DNA from: JAVKDP01 sp040222185 | Lineage (GTDB): Bacteria > Bacteroidota > Rhodothermia > Balneolales > Balneolaceae | Direction of reading: 5' to 3' | Length of the DNA stretch: 58,242 bases | NCBI GenBank assembly: GCA_040222185.1 | Contig: JAVKDP010000049.1 | Location: 1 to 58,242, forward strand | In this document: positions 41,129 through 50,203 of the stretch, one piece after another | Layout of the letters: each line of letters opens with the position of its first letter | Position numbering within the stretch: the first letter of the stretch is position 1 | Notes under the pieces: generated by a model | Databases searched by the model: none | Told to the model about the DNA's origin: nothing | The model's input: the letters and a program-made list of their open reading frames with translations, nothing else | Translations under genes and position numbers: made by a program

Positions 41129-41949
41129 CTACTCTGTATCAAATCCTTGAGGAACCTTACCCGCTTAGCAAAGAAGACATCGATTTTTATCAAAAGAATG
41201 GTTTCATAAAACTAAAGCAGGTTTTAGATGAAGAAACACTGGACTATTTCAATACTGAGGTTACAAAAGTAGTACATGAAAAAAATCCACTGTTAAAAAA
41301 GCCAATGGAAGAACGTAATACATTCGAAAAGGCCTTTATACAAATCGGAAATCTATTCAGAATTAATGAAACGATTAAGAAATTGGTGCTGAGTAAGAGG
41401 CTTGGCAAAATAGCGGCCGAGTTAATGAAGGTGGATGGAGTGCGTCTTTATCATGATCAGGCATTGTATAAAGAACCAAGCAAATTGGGAAACATTACTC
41501 CATGGCACGCAGATCAATATTACTGGCCCTTAGATACTGTTAATACAACAACAGCCTGGATCCCACTCCAAAAAATCACTGAAAATATGGGGCCACTAGC
41601 TTTTAGTATGGGTAGCCAAAACTATGATTTTGGAAGGAACCTGGAAATTAGCGATGAGAGCGAAGTGAGCATCCAAAAAGCATTGGCTGCTGCAAACCTT
41701 GAGTTAGTTAATTCAGGATTTGACGCCGGCGAAATAAGTTTTCATAGTGGATGGACATTCCATAGGGCCGGGGCAAATACATCAGAAAAAGTTCGGGCGG
41801 TAATGACCATTATTTATATGGAAGACGGCGTTAGAGTTAGTGAGTTTGCGAACTCATCCCATCCGCAAGATAGAGATGCTTTCTTGCCCGGTTGTGAACC
41901 CGGAGATTTAGCAGCTACAGAAATGAACCCAATCATTTATAAAAAATAA
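41125..41949 (+). CDS. Phytanoyl-CoA dioxygenase-like (PhyH) Fe(II)/2-oxoglutarate oxygenase
   Basis: 274 residues. The iron-binding H-x-D is in ITPWHADQYYWP, and the distal His and 2-oxoglutarate-binding Arg are in FHRAGANTSEKVRAVMTI. N-terminal DIDFYQKNGFIKLKQVLDEE is the usual PhyH beginning. The enzyme should be an active cytoplasmic oxygenase. Its place in the glycan operon, overlapping nagB by 4 bases (ATGA), suggests it processes a modified sugar, but no such reaction is established. Confidence 0.9.
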   Translation: MTTLYQILEEPYPLSKEDIDFYQKNGFIKLKQVLDEETLDYFNTEVTKVVHEKNPLLKKPMEERNTFEKAFIQIGNLFRINETIKKLVLSKRLGKIAAELMKVDGVRLYHDQALYKEPSKLGNITPWHADQYYWPLDTVNTTTAWIPLQKITENMGPLAFSMGSQNYDFGRNLEISDESEVSIQKALAAANLELVNSGFDAGEISFHSGWTFHRAGANTSEKVRAVMTIIYMEDGVRVSEFANSSHPQDRDAFLPGCEPGDLAATEMNPIIYKK

Positions 41950-41977
41950 CCAGTATTAAGAGAATAACCCTTCAGAT

Positions 41978-43771
41978 ATGAGACCCAATAATTTTATCCC
42001 ATCCCTTCTTTCTCTATTTATTTTAATCACTCTTTCATGTAGTGAAGAGAGTGCTGAAAAAATGACACCAGAAGAGTTTTCAAGCCATGTTTCTGACATC
42101 ATTGTGGATGGAACAGAGTTTAACTTTGAACCAGCTCTCCAGGAATTTGAACAAGACGGCTTATATCAAATCGATTTTCCGTCTGATAAAAAGGGAGTGT
42201 ACTATGCAAGAACAGTTCTGGAAGTTGAAGGATCCAGCGATGTTGATTATGGAACATATTTAGCGGTTACAAATCAGGCTGGAGCTATAGAAGTACAACT
42301 TAATGGAGATGTGGTATACTCAAACACCAGCAACGAAGATGGGCATTTTGATTACATAGATTATAATTTATTTGAGTTCGAATCTTTGATTCCGGTTCAA
42401 CTCACAGATGGAATCCATCAGTTGGCTATAAAATTTGAACCAAAAGTAGGATCAAAAAACAGGATCAGGTTTGCATTTATTAATGATGAAAACGGGTTGA
42501 GAAATTCAACTGTTTCACTAAGCTCACCATCTGATCTTGAAGAGCTGGAGCATTATGGTTACTGGTGGATAGGGCCATTTGCAAATAGCTCGAACGATGC
42601 GGCTTTGATGGATCCGGAGCTTTCAGCTAATGAATTAATAGCCCAGGAGCTTACTTCAGCTTATGGCCAGCCAATCAGGTGGGACCTTCCTAAACTTCAT
42701 CTGGTGAAAGGTCTTCCGGGGTGGCTTACCTATCAAAACTGGCACTATTCCGGTGGTACTTTTCTGGATGCTATGCAAGAAGTAGGTACACATTTTGAAG
42801 ATCTGGATTATTCAGAGTACATCAGTAAGCATACTGCATTTATAAAAGAAAACCTTGATGATATTGAACAGATGCGAAACGATTATGCCCTGGTTGAAAG
42901 TCCATTTGGGCATTATTTCAGGTTTTCGCTTCTTGATGATATGGGTATGCAAACGGTGCCTTATGTAAACTCTTTACTAAACGAGCTTTCAGAGGACAGA
43001 GACAAGAATTCTTTTGAGTATGAATTAGCTACACGTGTCACTAAGCATATTATGGAAGACGCTTCAAGGTTAGACGACGGAACCTTTGCCCGGTTTACTC
43101 CTGATACCATGTCAGTTTGGGCTGATGATTTATTTATGAGCAGTATCGTACTCCTGAAAATGTATGAACTTACTGCTGAAAATAAATACCTGGATGAAGT
43201 AATCAGCCAGGTGCTCAGTTTTGATCAGTACTTGATTGATGAGCCTTCAAAACTATACTGGCATGGGTTTTTTTCTGGCTCGGTAGAACATTCCTCAACA
43301 AAATGGGGCCGGGCTAATGGATGGACTATTATGGCAAAAATTGAAGTGCTACAGACTATGCCTGACGATCATCCTCTAAGAGCAGAGGTTCTGAAAACAT
43401 TTACCCGACATTGTGAGGGATTGTTAGCGGTACAGTCGAAAGATGGAAGGTGGCACCAGGTTTTAGACGATCCATCTTCGTACCTGGAGACTTCAGCTAC
43501 AGCAATGTTCGTTCGGGGATTTGCGACTGGAATGTCAGAAGGCTGGCTTGATAAGGCTACATACGAAGAAGCAATGGAGAGAGGATGGGCATCTCTCACC
43601 CGACAATATGATGAAGAAGGAAATGTTATCGGAATAGTGAGGGGAACACCCATTATGTTTTCAGATGAAGAGTATGATAACTGGGGAACCCGGATAAATG
43701 ACCCAAGAGGGCTTGGCGCTCTTTTATATGCAGCTATCGCTGTTGATCAATTCAGAATCGGGGAGATGTAG
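41978..43771 (+). CDS. GH105-type unsaturated uronyl hydrolase (lipoprotein)
   Basis: 597 residues with a lipobox (LFILITLSC). The N-terminal part (about 30–190) is a beta-rich domain (VQLNGDVVYSNTSN) of binding type. The C-terminal (alpha/alpha) barrel shows GH88/GH105 marks: VWADDLFMSS (catalytic Asp region), FWHGFFSG-like YWHGFFSGSVEHSSTKWGRANGW, and SSYLETSATAMFVRG. It removes the 4,5-unsaturated uronic acid left by a lyase, giving the KduI substrate. This links the two arms of the locus. Two bases separate it from the symporter gene. Confidence 0.88.
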   Translation: MRPNNFIPSLLSLFILITLSCSEESAEKMTPEEFSSHVSDIIVDGTEFNFEPALQEFEQDGLYQIDFPSDKKGVYYARTVLEVEGSSDVDYGTYLAVTNQAGAIEVQLNGDVVYSNTSNEDGHFDYIDYNLFEFESLIPVQLTDGIHQLAIKFEPKVGSKNRIRFAFINDENGLRNSTVSLSSPSDLEELEHYGYWWIGPFANSSNDAALMDPELSANELIAQELTSAYGQPIRWDLPKLHLVKGLPGWLTYQNWHYSGGTFLDAMQEVGTHFEDLDYSEYISKHTAFIKENLDDIEQMRNDYALVESPFGHYFRFSLLDDMGMQTVPYVNSLLNELSEDRDKNSFEYELATRVTKHIMEDASRLDDGTFARFTPDTMSVWADDLFMSSIVLLKMYELTAENKYLDEVISQVLSFDQYLIDEPSKLYWHGFFSGSVEHSSTKWGRANGWTIMAKIEVLQTMPDDHPLRAEVLKTFTRHCEGLLAVQSKDGRWHQVLDDPSSYLETSATAMFVRGFATGMSEGWLDKATYEEAMERGWASLTRQYDEEGNVIGIVRGTPIMFSDEEYDNWGTRINDPRGLGALLYAAIAVDQFRIGEM

Positions 43772-43773
43772 CA

Positions 43774-45501
43774 ATGATGTTCTTAGGAATAGACTTGCTG
43801 GATTGGTTTGTTTTAGGAATTTACATAGCTGTAATTACAGCTATTGGTTTGTACTCAAACAAAGCAGTTAAGTCAACCAGCGATTACTTTATGGGAGGCC
43901 GGCGCTTTGGAAAACTCCTTATGATTGCTCAGGCATTTGGAGCAGGCACCCGGGCAGATCAGGCTGTAGCTGTAATTGGAGCTTCTTCTCAGATAGGCCT
44001 GGCAGGTATTTGGTATCAGTGGCTGTATTTGTTTTCTACTCCTTTTTATTGGTTGATAGCTCCTATTTACAGAAGACTAAGATACATCACCATTGGCGAT
44101 TTCTTCGAACAACGATATGGAATGGGAATGGGAGCTGCATATGCATTTGTAGGTTTGTTTTGGTTTGCTGCGAACATAGGAGTTGTTCTAAAAGGAACAG
44201 GAGTTACTATTGAAGCAGTTACAGGAGGGGCAATATCTACTGAAATGGCGGTATTCGGGATGGTTGCTTTTTTTGTACTCTATGGGTTATTAGGAGGTTT
44301 GGTTGCAGCTGCAAGTACTCAACTTATCCAGGGTTTCTTCATTATCTTGCTCTCTTTTCTGCTGATTCCTTTTGCATTGAGTGAAGCAGGTGGGCTTGCT
44401 TCGGTGCATGAAACGATTCCTGATGCCTGGTTCAGTTTGGTGGCTACCGAAGAGGTGACCTTGTTTTTTATAATTATGGCTATTCTGAATGGATTAGTAG
44501 GAGTTGTAGTTCAGCCACATCATATGTCTATCAATGGATCAGGTAAAACTGAAATCAGCTGTAGAACAGGCTGGACTTACGGTAACTTTATCAAGCGTTT
44601 TGTTACATTAGGATGGGTATTCAGTGGTATTTTTATCGCCGCGGCTTTTCCTTCTTTGAGAGAGGCAGACCCATCATTAAGAGAGCAGGCCTTTGGCTTT
44701 GCCATTGTTGAATTACTCCCTTCAGGCTTTGTGGGATTGATGATCGCAGCTATCGTAGCCGCTGTTGTAGCAGCTTGTAACAACTTCATGGTTAATGGGT
44801 CAGCCTTGTTTACCAGGAACTGTTACAAACGATTTTTGAATAAAGACGCAGATCAAAAGCACTATCTGAGAGTAGCAAGAATTAGTTCTTTCTTTGTTGT
44901 AGCAATAGGAGTTGGGATAGCTTTATACATTCCTTCAGTAGTAGAAGGATTGTTTCTTATCTGGAAGATCATGGCATTTCTGGGTATAGCTTTCTGGATG
45001 GCAATATTTTGGAAAAAAGCGAATCGTTATGGGGCATGGTCATCTATGATTATTACAGCTATTCTGGCATTTACTACGGATTATTATGGATGGTCTTTCC
45101 CTGAACAGGTTGCACTTTATTTACCTATCGGTTTTGCAACTATGATTACAGTGAGCTTCTTCACAAGATCGGAAGATGAACAAAAGTTAAATGCTTTCTA
45201 CTCACTACTTAATACTCCGGTTGGGCATGAAGGTCGACTTGAAACTGCCGGAATCTCTGTATCAGACAATGATGAACAAGAAGAGAGAATTCCTGAAGTT
45301 GTTAATGAAAAAGCAGTACCACTCCTGGATAATAAGCTGGCATTGGAAAAGGGGGAGGGGCTACTTTTGGTAGACCTGCTTAAACTAGGAAAAACATTTA
45401 GCATTAAAGCCTACAATGTAGACCTGAAAGGCTTCGGAATTTCCTGGGTTATTGTAACTGGTTACCTAGTGTTGGCTTTTGTTTTGAGCAAGGTAGTTTA
45501 G
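43774..45501 (+). CDS. Sodium:solute symporter (SSS family)
   Basis: 575 residues, about 14 membrane segments, with SSS landmarks: STSDYFMGGRRFGKLLMIAQAFGAGTRADQAVAVIGASSQIGLAGIWYQWLYLFSTPFYWLIAPIYRRLRYITIGDFFEQRYG near the start, and AIVAAVVAACNNFMVNGSALFTRNCYKRF in the later part. It imports a sugar, sugar acid or similar solute with Na+ across the inner membrane. It is the last gene of the plus-strand operon and its stop overlaps that of the opposing regulator gene by 4 bases. Confidence 0.93.
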   Translation: MMFLGIDLLDWFVLGIYIAVITAIGLYSNKAVKSTSDYFMGGRRFGKLLMIAQAFGAGTRADQAVAVIGASSQIGLAGIWYQWLYLFSTPFYWLIAPIYRRLRYITIGDFFEQRYGMGMGAAYAFVGLFWFAANIGVVLKGTGVTIEAVTGGAISTEMAVFGMVAFFVLYGLLGGLVAAASTQLIQGFFIILLSFLLIPFALSEAGGLASVHETIPDAWFSLVATEEVTLFFIIMAILNGLVGVVVQPHHMSINGSGKTEISCRTGWTYGNFIKRFVTLGWVFSGIFIAAAFPSLREADPSLREQAFGFAIVELLPSGFVGLMIAAIVAAVVAACNNFMVNGSALFTRNCYKRFLNKDADQKHYLRVARISSFFVVAIGVGIALYIPSVVEGLFLIWKIMAFLGIAFWMAIFWKKANRYGAWSSMIITAILAFTTDYYGWSFPEQVALYLPIGFATMITVSFFTRSEDEQKLNAFYSLLNTPVGHEGRLETAGISVSDNDEQEERIPEVVNEKAVPLLDNKLALEKGEGLLLVDLLKLGKTFSIKAYNVDLKGFGISWVIVTGYLVLAFVLSKVV

Positions 45502-46610
45502 ACCTTCTCTGAGGCCATAGCACCACAGGACTCTCTAATTACAAGAGTAGGTTTCAAGACGGTCTGTACGGATGTTTCTTTTCCCTCAATACGGTCAATC
45601 AATTTTTCGATAGCTGTTGCACCAATCTTTTCAACCGGTTGATGAATGGTTGTTAATGGGACACTACCGTAGGTTGACTGATCGATATCATCAAATCCAA
45701 CTATAGCAACATCATCAGGAACACTATATCCCAATTCCAGGATACGTTTAATAAAACCTAGAGCTGATAAATCGTTATATACAAAAAAGGCAGTAGGTTT
45801 TTCAGGCATTCTATCAAACTGCTCGCCTAATTCATATCCTGCTTCATAACTCCCGGGGTGAGTATCAGAACTTAACCTAAGTTGAAACTCTTCTCTTAAA
45901 GGAACACCATATTCAGAAAGTGCTTTTTCAAATCCTTTTAAGCGGACCGTACCTAATGAATTACTTTGCGGGCTATTGATATAACCAATCTTTCTATGTC
46001 CCAGATTAATAAGATGTTCAGTTCCCATAAAAGCTCCCAATTCATGATCTGCACCAACATAATAGATATCTTTATCAGCTACATAAGAAACCATAACAAA
46101 TGGAAAGTTCTCCTCCGAAAGTTCTCTTATTATTTCAGGAGCATGCGGCTCCTTTCTAAGGCTCGCAATAACCAGGCCTTTAACGCCCATTTTTCGAAAG
46201 TTTTTTATCTGAATTTCTTCCTTTTTAATCTGGCTGGAACTATTAGAGAGAAGGATAGTGAAATCTTTTGAGTAAGCCTTTTCTTCAACCATATGAGCAA
46301 TCAATGAGAAAAAGGGGTTCTTCAAATCACGAATTACCAGTCCTATAGAGTCGTGTTGTGTGATGTCAGCCTTTTCTCTTTTTGTTGCTACAAATGTTCC
46401 CTTACCAACCCTGCTATAAAGAAACCCCTCATCTATTAAGGTAGAAAGTGCACTTTTTATAGTAATAAGACTTACGTCGTACTCGCTTGCCAGTTCTTTA
46501 TGTGATTTTAATTGCTCCCCAATAGATAGTTTACCCGAATTTATTTGTTCTTTTATATCATTTATTATTTGAACATAAAGGGGAGTGGAATCCTGAAAAT
46601 CTATTGCCAT
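45498..46610 (-). CDS. GntR-HTH / LacI-type sensor hybrid regulator
   Basis: 370 residues: a GntR winged helix (about 5–75, PLYVQIINDIKEQINSGKLSIGEQLKSHKELASEYDVSLITIKSALSTLIDEGFLYSRVGKGTFV) joined to a periplasmic-binding-type sensor domain (about 85–365, SIGLVIRDLKNPFFSLIAHMVEE … DVAIVGFDDIDQS). This AraR-like architecture controls sugar loci. It probably senses a product of this pathway and binds the repeated ATACYTARYATAYY motif found before the receptor gene, before itself and before the fused nagB gene. Confidence 0.92.
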   Translation of the reverse strand: MAIDFQDSTPLYVQIINDIKEQINSGKLSIGEQLKSHKELASEYDVSLITIKSALSTLIDEGFLYSRVGKGTFVATKREKADITQHDSIGLVIRDLKNPFFSLIAHMVEEKAYSKDFTILLSNSSSQIKKEEIQIKNFRKMGVKGLVIASLRKEPHAPEIIRELSEENFPFVMVSYVADKDIYYVGADHELGAFMGTEHLINLGHRKIGYINSPQSNSLGTVRLKGFEKALSEYGVPLREEFQLRLSSDTHPGSYEAGYELGEQFDRMPEKPTAFFVYNDLSALGFIKRILELGYSVPDDVAIVGFDDIDQSTYGSVPLTTIHQPVEKIGATAIEKLIDRIEGKETSVQTVLKPTLVIRESCGAMASEKV

Positions 46611-46634
46611 CCTAAAATATTTTTTGAAATTTTT

Positions 46635-46651
46635 CCATACCTAATATACCT
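46635..46651. promoter_or_regulatory. Putative GntR-hybrid regulator site, copy 2
   Basis: CCATACCTAATATACCT lies about 25 bases before the regulator start and aligns with the sites at 26564 and 50003 (common core ATACYTARYATAYY). Autoregulation is expected for this type of regulator. Confidence 0.45.
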
Positions 46652-46705
46652 AATAAACCTTCTTATTACTAACCCTTAAATTTCAAAATTAATTGAAAGT
46701 AATAT

Positions 46706-46717
46706 TTACTTAAGTAA
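46706..46717. repeat. 12-bp perfect palindrome
   Basis: TTACTTAAGTAA, between the regulator start and the end of the DUF4861 gene. It may be an additional operator or part of a weak terminator. It is AT-rich and could be chance. Confidence 0.3.
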
Positions 46718-46742
46718 TACTTCTAAATAATTTCAAGTGCGG

Positions 46743-47984
46743 CTACCTGGTCTTAATTGTTATTTTTAAAGGAGAAGAAAGCTGGTTAGCTACCTGTTCA
46801 ATATGTTCATTAAAGGCATTTTCTGTAGCGATTCTCGAACTCTCAGGTTCTAAACCCCAGGCTGCCAGGAGGTAATACTCAATACGGTTTAAATTGCTTC
46901 CCAGGTTTACAAGGTAGCTTAAATCGTTAGTGGCGTCTGGTTCCGGGTTGTATGTATCCTTAACCAGTAAGGCTTTCCCTAATGGATTTTCATGATAAGA
47001 TGCTTTAGCTCCCCAGTTAGAAACGAAATACATATCTCCGATCTCACCCTCCGCAAAATTTGGTGCCTCGGAGTTTCGAACCAGGCCTGTAGTAAAGCGG
47101 GCTTCTGTAGGTAATGTATCATGCAATAAGCTTAGTTTGGTATATCTTTGATGTGCATGTATTTCAAGATCCATAGTTATATCAATAGCTTTACCCGGAA
47201 GATTCCATTGCTTATAAGAAGTCCTGATTATGGTTCGAAGTGGGCCATTTACTATTATTTCAATATGCTTGCTTTCTACTTCATCGATAGTTCGGATTTC
47301 ATCGTCCATAATAACTGCGGGTGATCCCATCCCAAGAGAACTACCTACAGACAGCACATCAGCTCCCCAATCTCCTATTTCATGATAGTTTCCAGATACA
47401 TTACTTAGTACAAGCTCTTGTGTAGTTTTTCCAAAAATGTCGAACCTGGTTCTGTTATCTATATAAAATCTATATCCTACTAAATTAGACTCCCAGGCGG
47501 GGCCTTCAAGAAAAACCAGGCCATTATCCTGAGCCAAATCTGCTGGTATTTCGTACCTGGTAGTAGGCATGAAATCATCACCAACCTGCATTGAGTTTGG
47601 ATCTGGCTTTTCACGAATCTTTAATACTCCATCGGTTAATTTTGTAAAATTTTGAGGGGTATCTGTTTTAACAAGGGTAATTTTTTGTTCATCTTTTGAA
47701 TTTATATCAACCTGAAAAAACAGGACATCTTTTTTACCGTCTTTATCCAGGTCATCCAATTGATAGGGAATCTCAGTTTCGCCAACTAGTAAAGTGAAAT
47801 TTTGATTTTTTGTATCTGAAGTAAATCCTAATTCTGATAACTCAACTTCAACTGATGTTTTATAAAGATCATGATTCGAAGTATTCGTGAGGTATATGGT
47901 AGCCAAAGGAGGGGGAGCAGAGCATTGAAAAGAAAAGCTAAGAAGAACTAAAAAGGTTATTGGAATAAGTATGGTTCGTTTCAT
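46743..47984 (-). CDS. DUF4861 lipoprotein
   Basis: 413 residues from the ATG at 47984 (MKRTILIPITFLVLLSF…), which gives a clean lipoprotein signal (FSFQC); an in-frame ATG at 48014 would add ten residues before it. The DUF4861 features are present: WESNLVGYRFYIDNRTRFDIFGK, HEIGDWGADVLSVGSSLGMGSPAVI and a late YYLLAAWGLEP. The family occurs in loci for alginate, ulvan and other uronate polymers and is beta-sandwich-like; its reaction is not established. It is downstream of the fused nagB on the same strand. Confidence 0.87.
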   Translation of the reverse strand: MKRTILIPITFLVLLSFSFQCSAPPPLATIYLTNTSNHDLYKTSVEVELSELGFTSDTKNQNFTLLVGETEIPYQLDDLDKDGKKDVLFFQVDINSKDEQKITLVKTDTPQNFTKLTDGVLKIREKPDPNSMQVGDDFMPTTRYEIPADLAQDNGLVFLEGPAWESNLVGYRFYIDNRTRFDIFGKTTQELVLSNVSGNYHEIGDWGADVLSVGSSLGMGSPAVIMDDEIRTIDEVESKHIEIIVNGPLRTIIRTSYKQWNLPGKAIDITMDLEIHAHQRYTKLSLLHDTLPTEARFTTGLVRNSEAPNFAEGEIGDMYFVSNWGAKASYHENPLGKALLVKDTYNPEPDATNDLSYLVNLGSNLNRIEYYLLAAWGLEPESSRIATENAFNEHIEQVANQLSSPLKITIKTR

Positions 47985-48055
47985 TTTTTGACTCTGGTTA
48001 AATAACGCCTTCAAGGAAGTACATTGATTAATAATTGACAGTATGGCTAAGTGCT

Positions 48056-49975
48056 TTAATCAAACTTATATCGTACAAAAGCTTCTATAGCCTCATATTC
48101 TGCGAGACCAAGTTGATCGTAATAGCTTGCTGTTTGTTGATTTCTGATTTCTGTTCGTTGCCAGAATTCTCTTTTATCAGTCCCGGGGAAAAGAGGAGAA
48201 TCTTTTTGGGATTGATGTTTAAAAATAGCTTTTCTCTTTCGGTACTTTTCTTCCGGGCTTAACGGAACAGCCATTTCAATTTCATTAATACCCCATTCTT
48301 GCCAGGCTCCTCTGTATAGCCAAACCCAGGTATATTTCATCCAGGCTTGATTTTTAAGTTTATCAATAGCTCTATAAATTACATTCAAGCAAACACGGTG
48401 TGTTCCATGTGGGTCAGATAAATCTCCTGCTGCATATATTTGATGAGGCTTAATATCTTCAATCAAATCTTGAACAATTTTTATGTCCTGAGGGCCTATG
48501 GGTTTCTTCTTGATCTTCCCTGTTTCATAAAAGGGTAGGTCCAGGAAATGAATTCTTTCATCAGGAAGCCCTATAAGTCTTGATGCTGCTTTTGCTTCGC
48601 CTCTTCTAATAAGGCCTTTAATCTTTTTAATTTGTTCAGAGTCTACGTCTCCCGATTTCTTGTTTGCTATAAAGCTCCTGGTTTCATCAAATATTTTGGC
48701 TGCCTTACTATCATCAACTTCAAAAGAAGTATTGAAGTCTGTGATAAAATCAGCATATCGTATAGCGTCATCGTCAAATACTGCAATATTACCGGAGGTT
48801 TGATATGCAACATGTACTTCATGCCCTTGATCCACCAGTCGTATGAAAGTTCCTCCCATTGAAACAACATCATCATCTGGATGAGGACTGAATATCAGTA
48901 CTCTTTTTGGGAATGGTTCCTTTCTTTCGGGACGAGTACTATCGTCAGAGTTAGGTTTGCCTCCTGGCCAGCCAGTAATGGTATTTTGTATCTCGTTAAA
49001 AACACGAAGGTTTATTGAGTATGCGCTGCCAAAATCAATAAGGATATCGTTCATCCCATATTCGCTATAGTCCTGGTCAGTCAATTTGAGTATGGGCTTT
49101 TGTAGCTTAAGGCTAAGCCATACTACCGATTTTCTAATGATTTCATCAGTCCATTTAATCGGGCCTATTAGCCATGGGGTCTCAATGTGTGTAAGTTCAG
49201 CTGCAGCAGCCGAGTCTACTATAATTTCGACGTTTTTATGGTTCTGAAGGTATGTAGCCGGAATATGATTGGTAATGTCTCCTTCAACTGCTTGTTTAAT
49301 AATCTTGGCTTTGCCTTCTCCCCAAGCCATAAGGAGCAGTTTTTTTGCTTCAAGAATAGTTCCTACTCCCATTGTAATAGCTCGACGTGGGACATTTTCA
49401 GTACCAAAGAAATCGCTCGCTGCATCCAGTATTGTCAAACTATCGAGAGCAATTAACCTGGTCTTAGAATTTTCAGAAGAACCAGGCTCATTAAAACCAA
49501 TATGGCCAGTACGTCCAATCCCTAAAATCTGTATATCCAAACCACCTAATTCTTTGATTTTTTGCTCATACTGGCTGCAAAATTCAATCACTTCGTTTCT
49601 GGCAAGAGTACCGTCAGGGATATTGATATTCTCTCTGGGGATGTTGACATGATTGAATAAGTATTCATCCATGTAGCGAACGTAACTATGCAGGGATTCG
49701 GGGTGCATAGGGTAATACTCATCCAGGTTAAAGGTGTAAACATTGCTAAAGTCCAAGCCTCCTTCCTTATGCATTTGAACCAGGATATTATACATCTGGG
49801 TTGGGGTAGACCCGGTCGCTAAACCTAAAACTGTATGTTTACCTGCGGTATTATTAGCCTTTATAGTATCAGCTATTGTTTTTGCCACATAGGTAGAAGC
49901 CTCATTAGATGTATCAAAAACGACAGTTGGTATTTTTTCGTAGTGATGATATTTGGCATTTATTACAGAAGGCAT
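48056..49975 (-). CDS. nagB: NagB–PIG-L fusion: glucosamine-6-phosphate deaminase with deacetylase domain
   Basis: 639 residues. The N-terminal half (about 1–265) is NagB: GLATGSTPTQMYN, FNLDEYYPMHPES and GIGRTGHIGFNEPGS. After a linker, the C-terminal part (about 350–600) is a PIG-L/LmbE zinc deacetylase: LIFSPHPDDDVVSMGG with the PHPDD metal motif, and later AGDLSDPHGTHRVC. The fusion is known in Bacteroidota, where both activities may act in series on N-acetylglucosamine-phosphate; this could replace a separate NagA, of which none is seen here. Preceded by an inverted repeat at 49999–50023. Confidence 0.92.
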   Translation of the reverse strand: MPSVINAKYHHYEKIPTVVFDTSNEASTYVAKTIADTIKANNTAGKHTVLGLATGSTPTQMYNILVQMHKEGGLDFSNVYTFNLDEYYPMHPESLHSYVRYMDEYLFNHVNIPRENINIPDGTLARNEVIEFCSQYEQKIKELGGLDIQILGIGRTGHIGFNEPGSSENSKTRLIALDSLTILDAASDFFGTENVPRRAITMGVGTILEAKKLLLMAWGEGKAKIIKQAVEGDITNHIPATYLQNHKNVEIIVDSAAAAELTHIETPWLIGPIKWTDEIIRKSVVWLSLKLQKPILKLTDQDYSEYGMNDILIDFGSAYSINLRVFNEIQNTITGWPGGKPNSDDSTRPERKEPFPKRVLIFSPHPDDDVVSMGGTFIRLVDQGHEVHVAYQTSGNIAVFDDDAIRYADFITDFNTSFEVDDSKAAKIFDETRSFIANKKSGDVDSEQIKKIKGLIRRGEAKAASRLIGLPDERIHFLDLPFYETGKIKKKPIGPQDIKIVQDLIEDIKPHQIYAAGDLSDPHGTHRVCLNVIYRAIDKLKNQAWMKYTWVWLYRGAWQEWGINEIEMAVPLSPEEKYRKRKAIFKHQSQKDSPLFPGTDKREFWQRTEIRNQQTASYYDQLGLAEYEAIEAFVRYKFD

Positions 49976-49998
49976 GTGTAAATATTACTGAACTCTGG

Positions 49999-50023
49999 AT
50001 TGAGTATACTTAATATACTCAAT
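49999..50023. promoter_or_regulatory. Putative GntR-hybrid regulator site, copy 3 (best)
   Basis: ATTGAGTATA (49999–50008) and TATACTCAAT (50014–50023) are perfect 10-bp arms around CTTAA, starting 24 bases before the fused nagB start. The core matches the sites at 26564 and 46635. The complete symmetry suggests a dimer-binding operator. Confidence 0.65.
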
Positions 50024-50203
50024 AATAGTAATTCCTTTTTTAAATGAATTGACATCCGCCTGTTTTTACACCTTTTTTCTGTATTGGATATGAAGCTTTT
50101 TAGCTGGTTAGTTATAATGAGCAAGACTGTGGTCGTCAAAAACATGAAATAGTCTAATTGCTTCTGACTAAGCTAATTAGAGTGTTTCTAAATCCAATAC
50201 ATT

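Noticed and set aside
46706..46717. TTACTTAAGTAA as the main regulator operator
   Set aside because: It lacks the core shared by the three other candidate sites and is found only once, so it is listed only as a palindrome.
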